Positions 5,200 to 5,481 of a stretch of DNA of 5,481 bases are shown here, one piece after another (the stretch's first letter is position 1; each line of letters begins with the position of its first letter). Position numbers and translations under genes: made by a program. Origin of the DNA: a bacterium (lineage in GTDB: Bacteria > Bacillota_I > Bacilli_A > RF39 > UBA660); contig SFTR01000072.1 of the NCBI GenBank assembly GCA_004560915.1, positions 1 through 5,481 of the forward strand, read 5' to 3'. Under the pieces are notes generated by a model. That model was given only the letters and a program-made list of their open reading frames with translations, was not told where the DNA came from and ran no database searches.

Positions 5200-5481
5200 T
5201 TATATACCTAGTAATTGTTTCTTTTTAGCTTCAAAATCTTCTTGAGTAATAATTCCTGCATCTAATAATTCTTTAGCTTTTTTAAGTTCAGCATAAGGAT
5301 CAGCTTGAGCAGGTTCAGCTTGAACTTGTTGTGGTTGAGCTTCAGGTGCAGGTTGAGCAGTTGCAGCACCAGCTACATTTATAAATGGATTTTGATTAGC
5401 ATTTGCAGGTTGTTGCATTCCGTTCATCATTCCAGCACCTGCTTGCATTCCCATACCCATGAATGCCATACCAGTTCCACC
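5200..5481 (-). CDS. C-terminus of a probable SPFH-domain protein ending in a SHOCT domain (truncated by window)
   Basis: The frame is open to the window edge. The last four codons (Gly-Gly-Thr-Gly) precede the first visible Met at 5467-5469, so that Met is internal and the gene starts outside the window. Ninety-three residues are visible: a Gly/Met-rich stretch (MAFMGMGMQAGAGMMNGMQQ), a Pro/Ala/Gln linker, and a SHOCT domain in the last 33 residues (DPYAELKKAKELLDAGIITQ to the end at ILL-like LLGI; 5203-5301). A Gly/Met-rich linker followed by SHOCT is characteristic of the C-termini of bacterial SPFH (band 7, YdjI-like 'virion core') proteins. The SPFH domain itself is not visible, so that part is inferred from the tail and the neighbours. 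It is first of the three visible operon genes and probably a cytosolic scaffold recruited by the two membrane zinc-ribbon proteins. Confidence 0.7.
   Translation of the reverse strand, partial: GGTGMAFMGMGMQAGAGMMNGMQQPANANQNPFINVAGAATAQPAPEAQPQQVQAEPAQADPYAELKKAKELLDAGIITQEDFEAKKKQLLGI

Noticed and set aside
5467..5469. ATG as the start of an 89-residue SHOCT protein
   Set aside because: The frame stays open upstream to the window edge with Gly-rich codons, no Shine-Dalgarno is visible before it, and the Gly/Met-rich sequence is typical of the linker inside a longer SPFH protein.

Overview
This 5,481-base window is very AT-rich. It reads with the standard bacterial code and has Gram-positive-style ribosome binding sites (AAGGAAGG, AAAGGAGA, AGGAGGTGA). 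It also carries InlB-type B repeats, a bacterial Ig-like (Big2) domain and an SPFH-type C-terminus with a SHOCT domain. Together these suggest a low-GC member of the Bacillota, plausibly an uncultured gut Bacilli/Mollicutes-like or clostridial lineage. The organism is inferred from composition and protein families only.

Left block (1-1239, minus strand): a two-gene operon for surface proteins. The upstream gene encodes a membrane-anchored, outward-facing protein with two InlB B repeats, an Asn/Lys linker, a Big2 domain and an unrecognised C-terminal domain. Eighteen bases later begins a second protein with a Sec signal peptide, cut off by the window edge.

Middle (1240-1854): a 324-base divergent control region separates that operon from a plus-strand gene for a 79-residue Cro/CI-type regulator. 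It holds an extended -10 promoter firing leftward, a perfect 26-bp palindrome covering that promoter's -35 position, and a second 7+4+7 inverted repeat just before the regulator's ribosome binding site. This looks like a small autoregulated switch, though the operators are inferred. A perfect 12-bp hairpin ends the regulator gene and probably also the convergent gene beyond it.

Right-middle (1855-3003, minus): a peptidase family S41-like protein with no signal peptide, so apparently cytoplasmic. A terminator separates it from the next operon, and it may have its own promoter.

Right block (3086-5481, minus): a tightly packed three-gene operon. In transcription order it encodes the C-terminus of a probable SPFH-SHOCT protein (entering from outside the window), a 508-residue protein with two N-terminal zinc ribbons and a membrane hairpin, and a 189-residue multi-pass membrane protein with a C-terminal zinc ribbon. 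The set resembles the ydjGHI part of the Bacillus subtilis pspA-ydjGHI envelope-stress operon in logic (membrane zinc-ribbon proteins plus a cytosolic SPFH scaffold), but the gene content is not identical. I see no tRNA, rRNA, CRISPR array, insertion sequence or attachment site.
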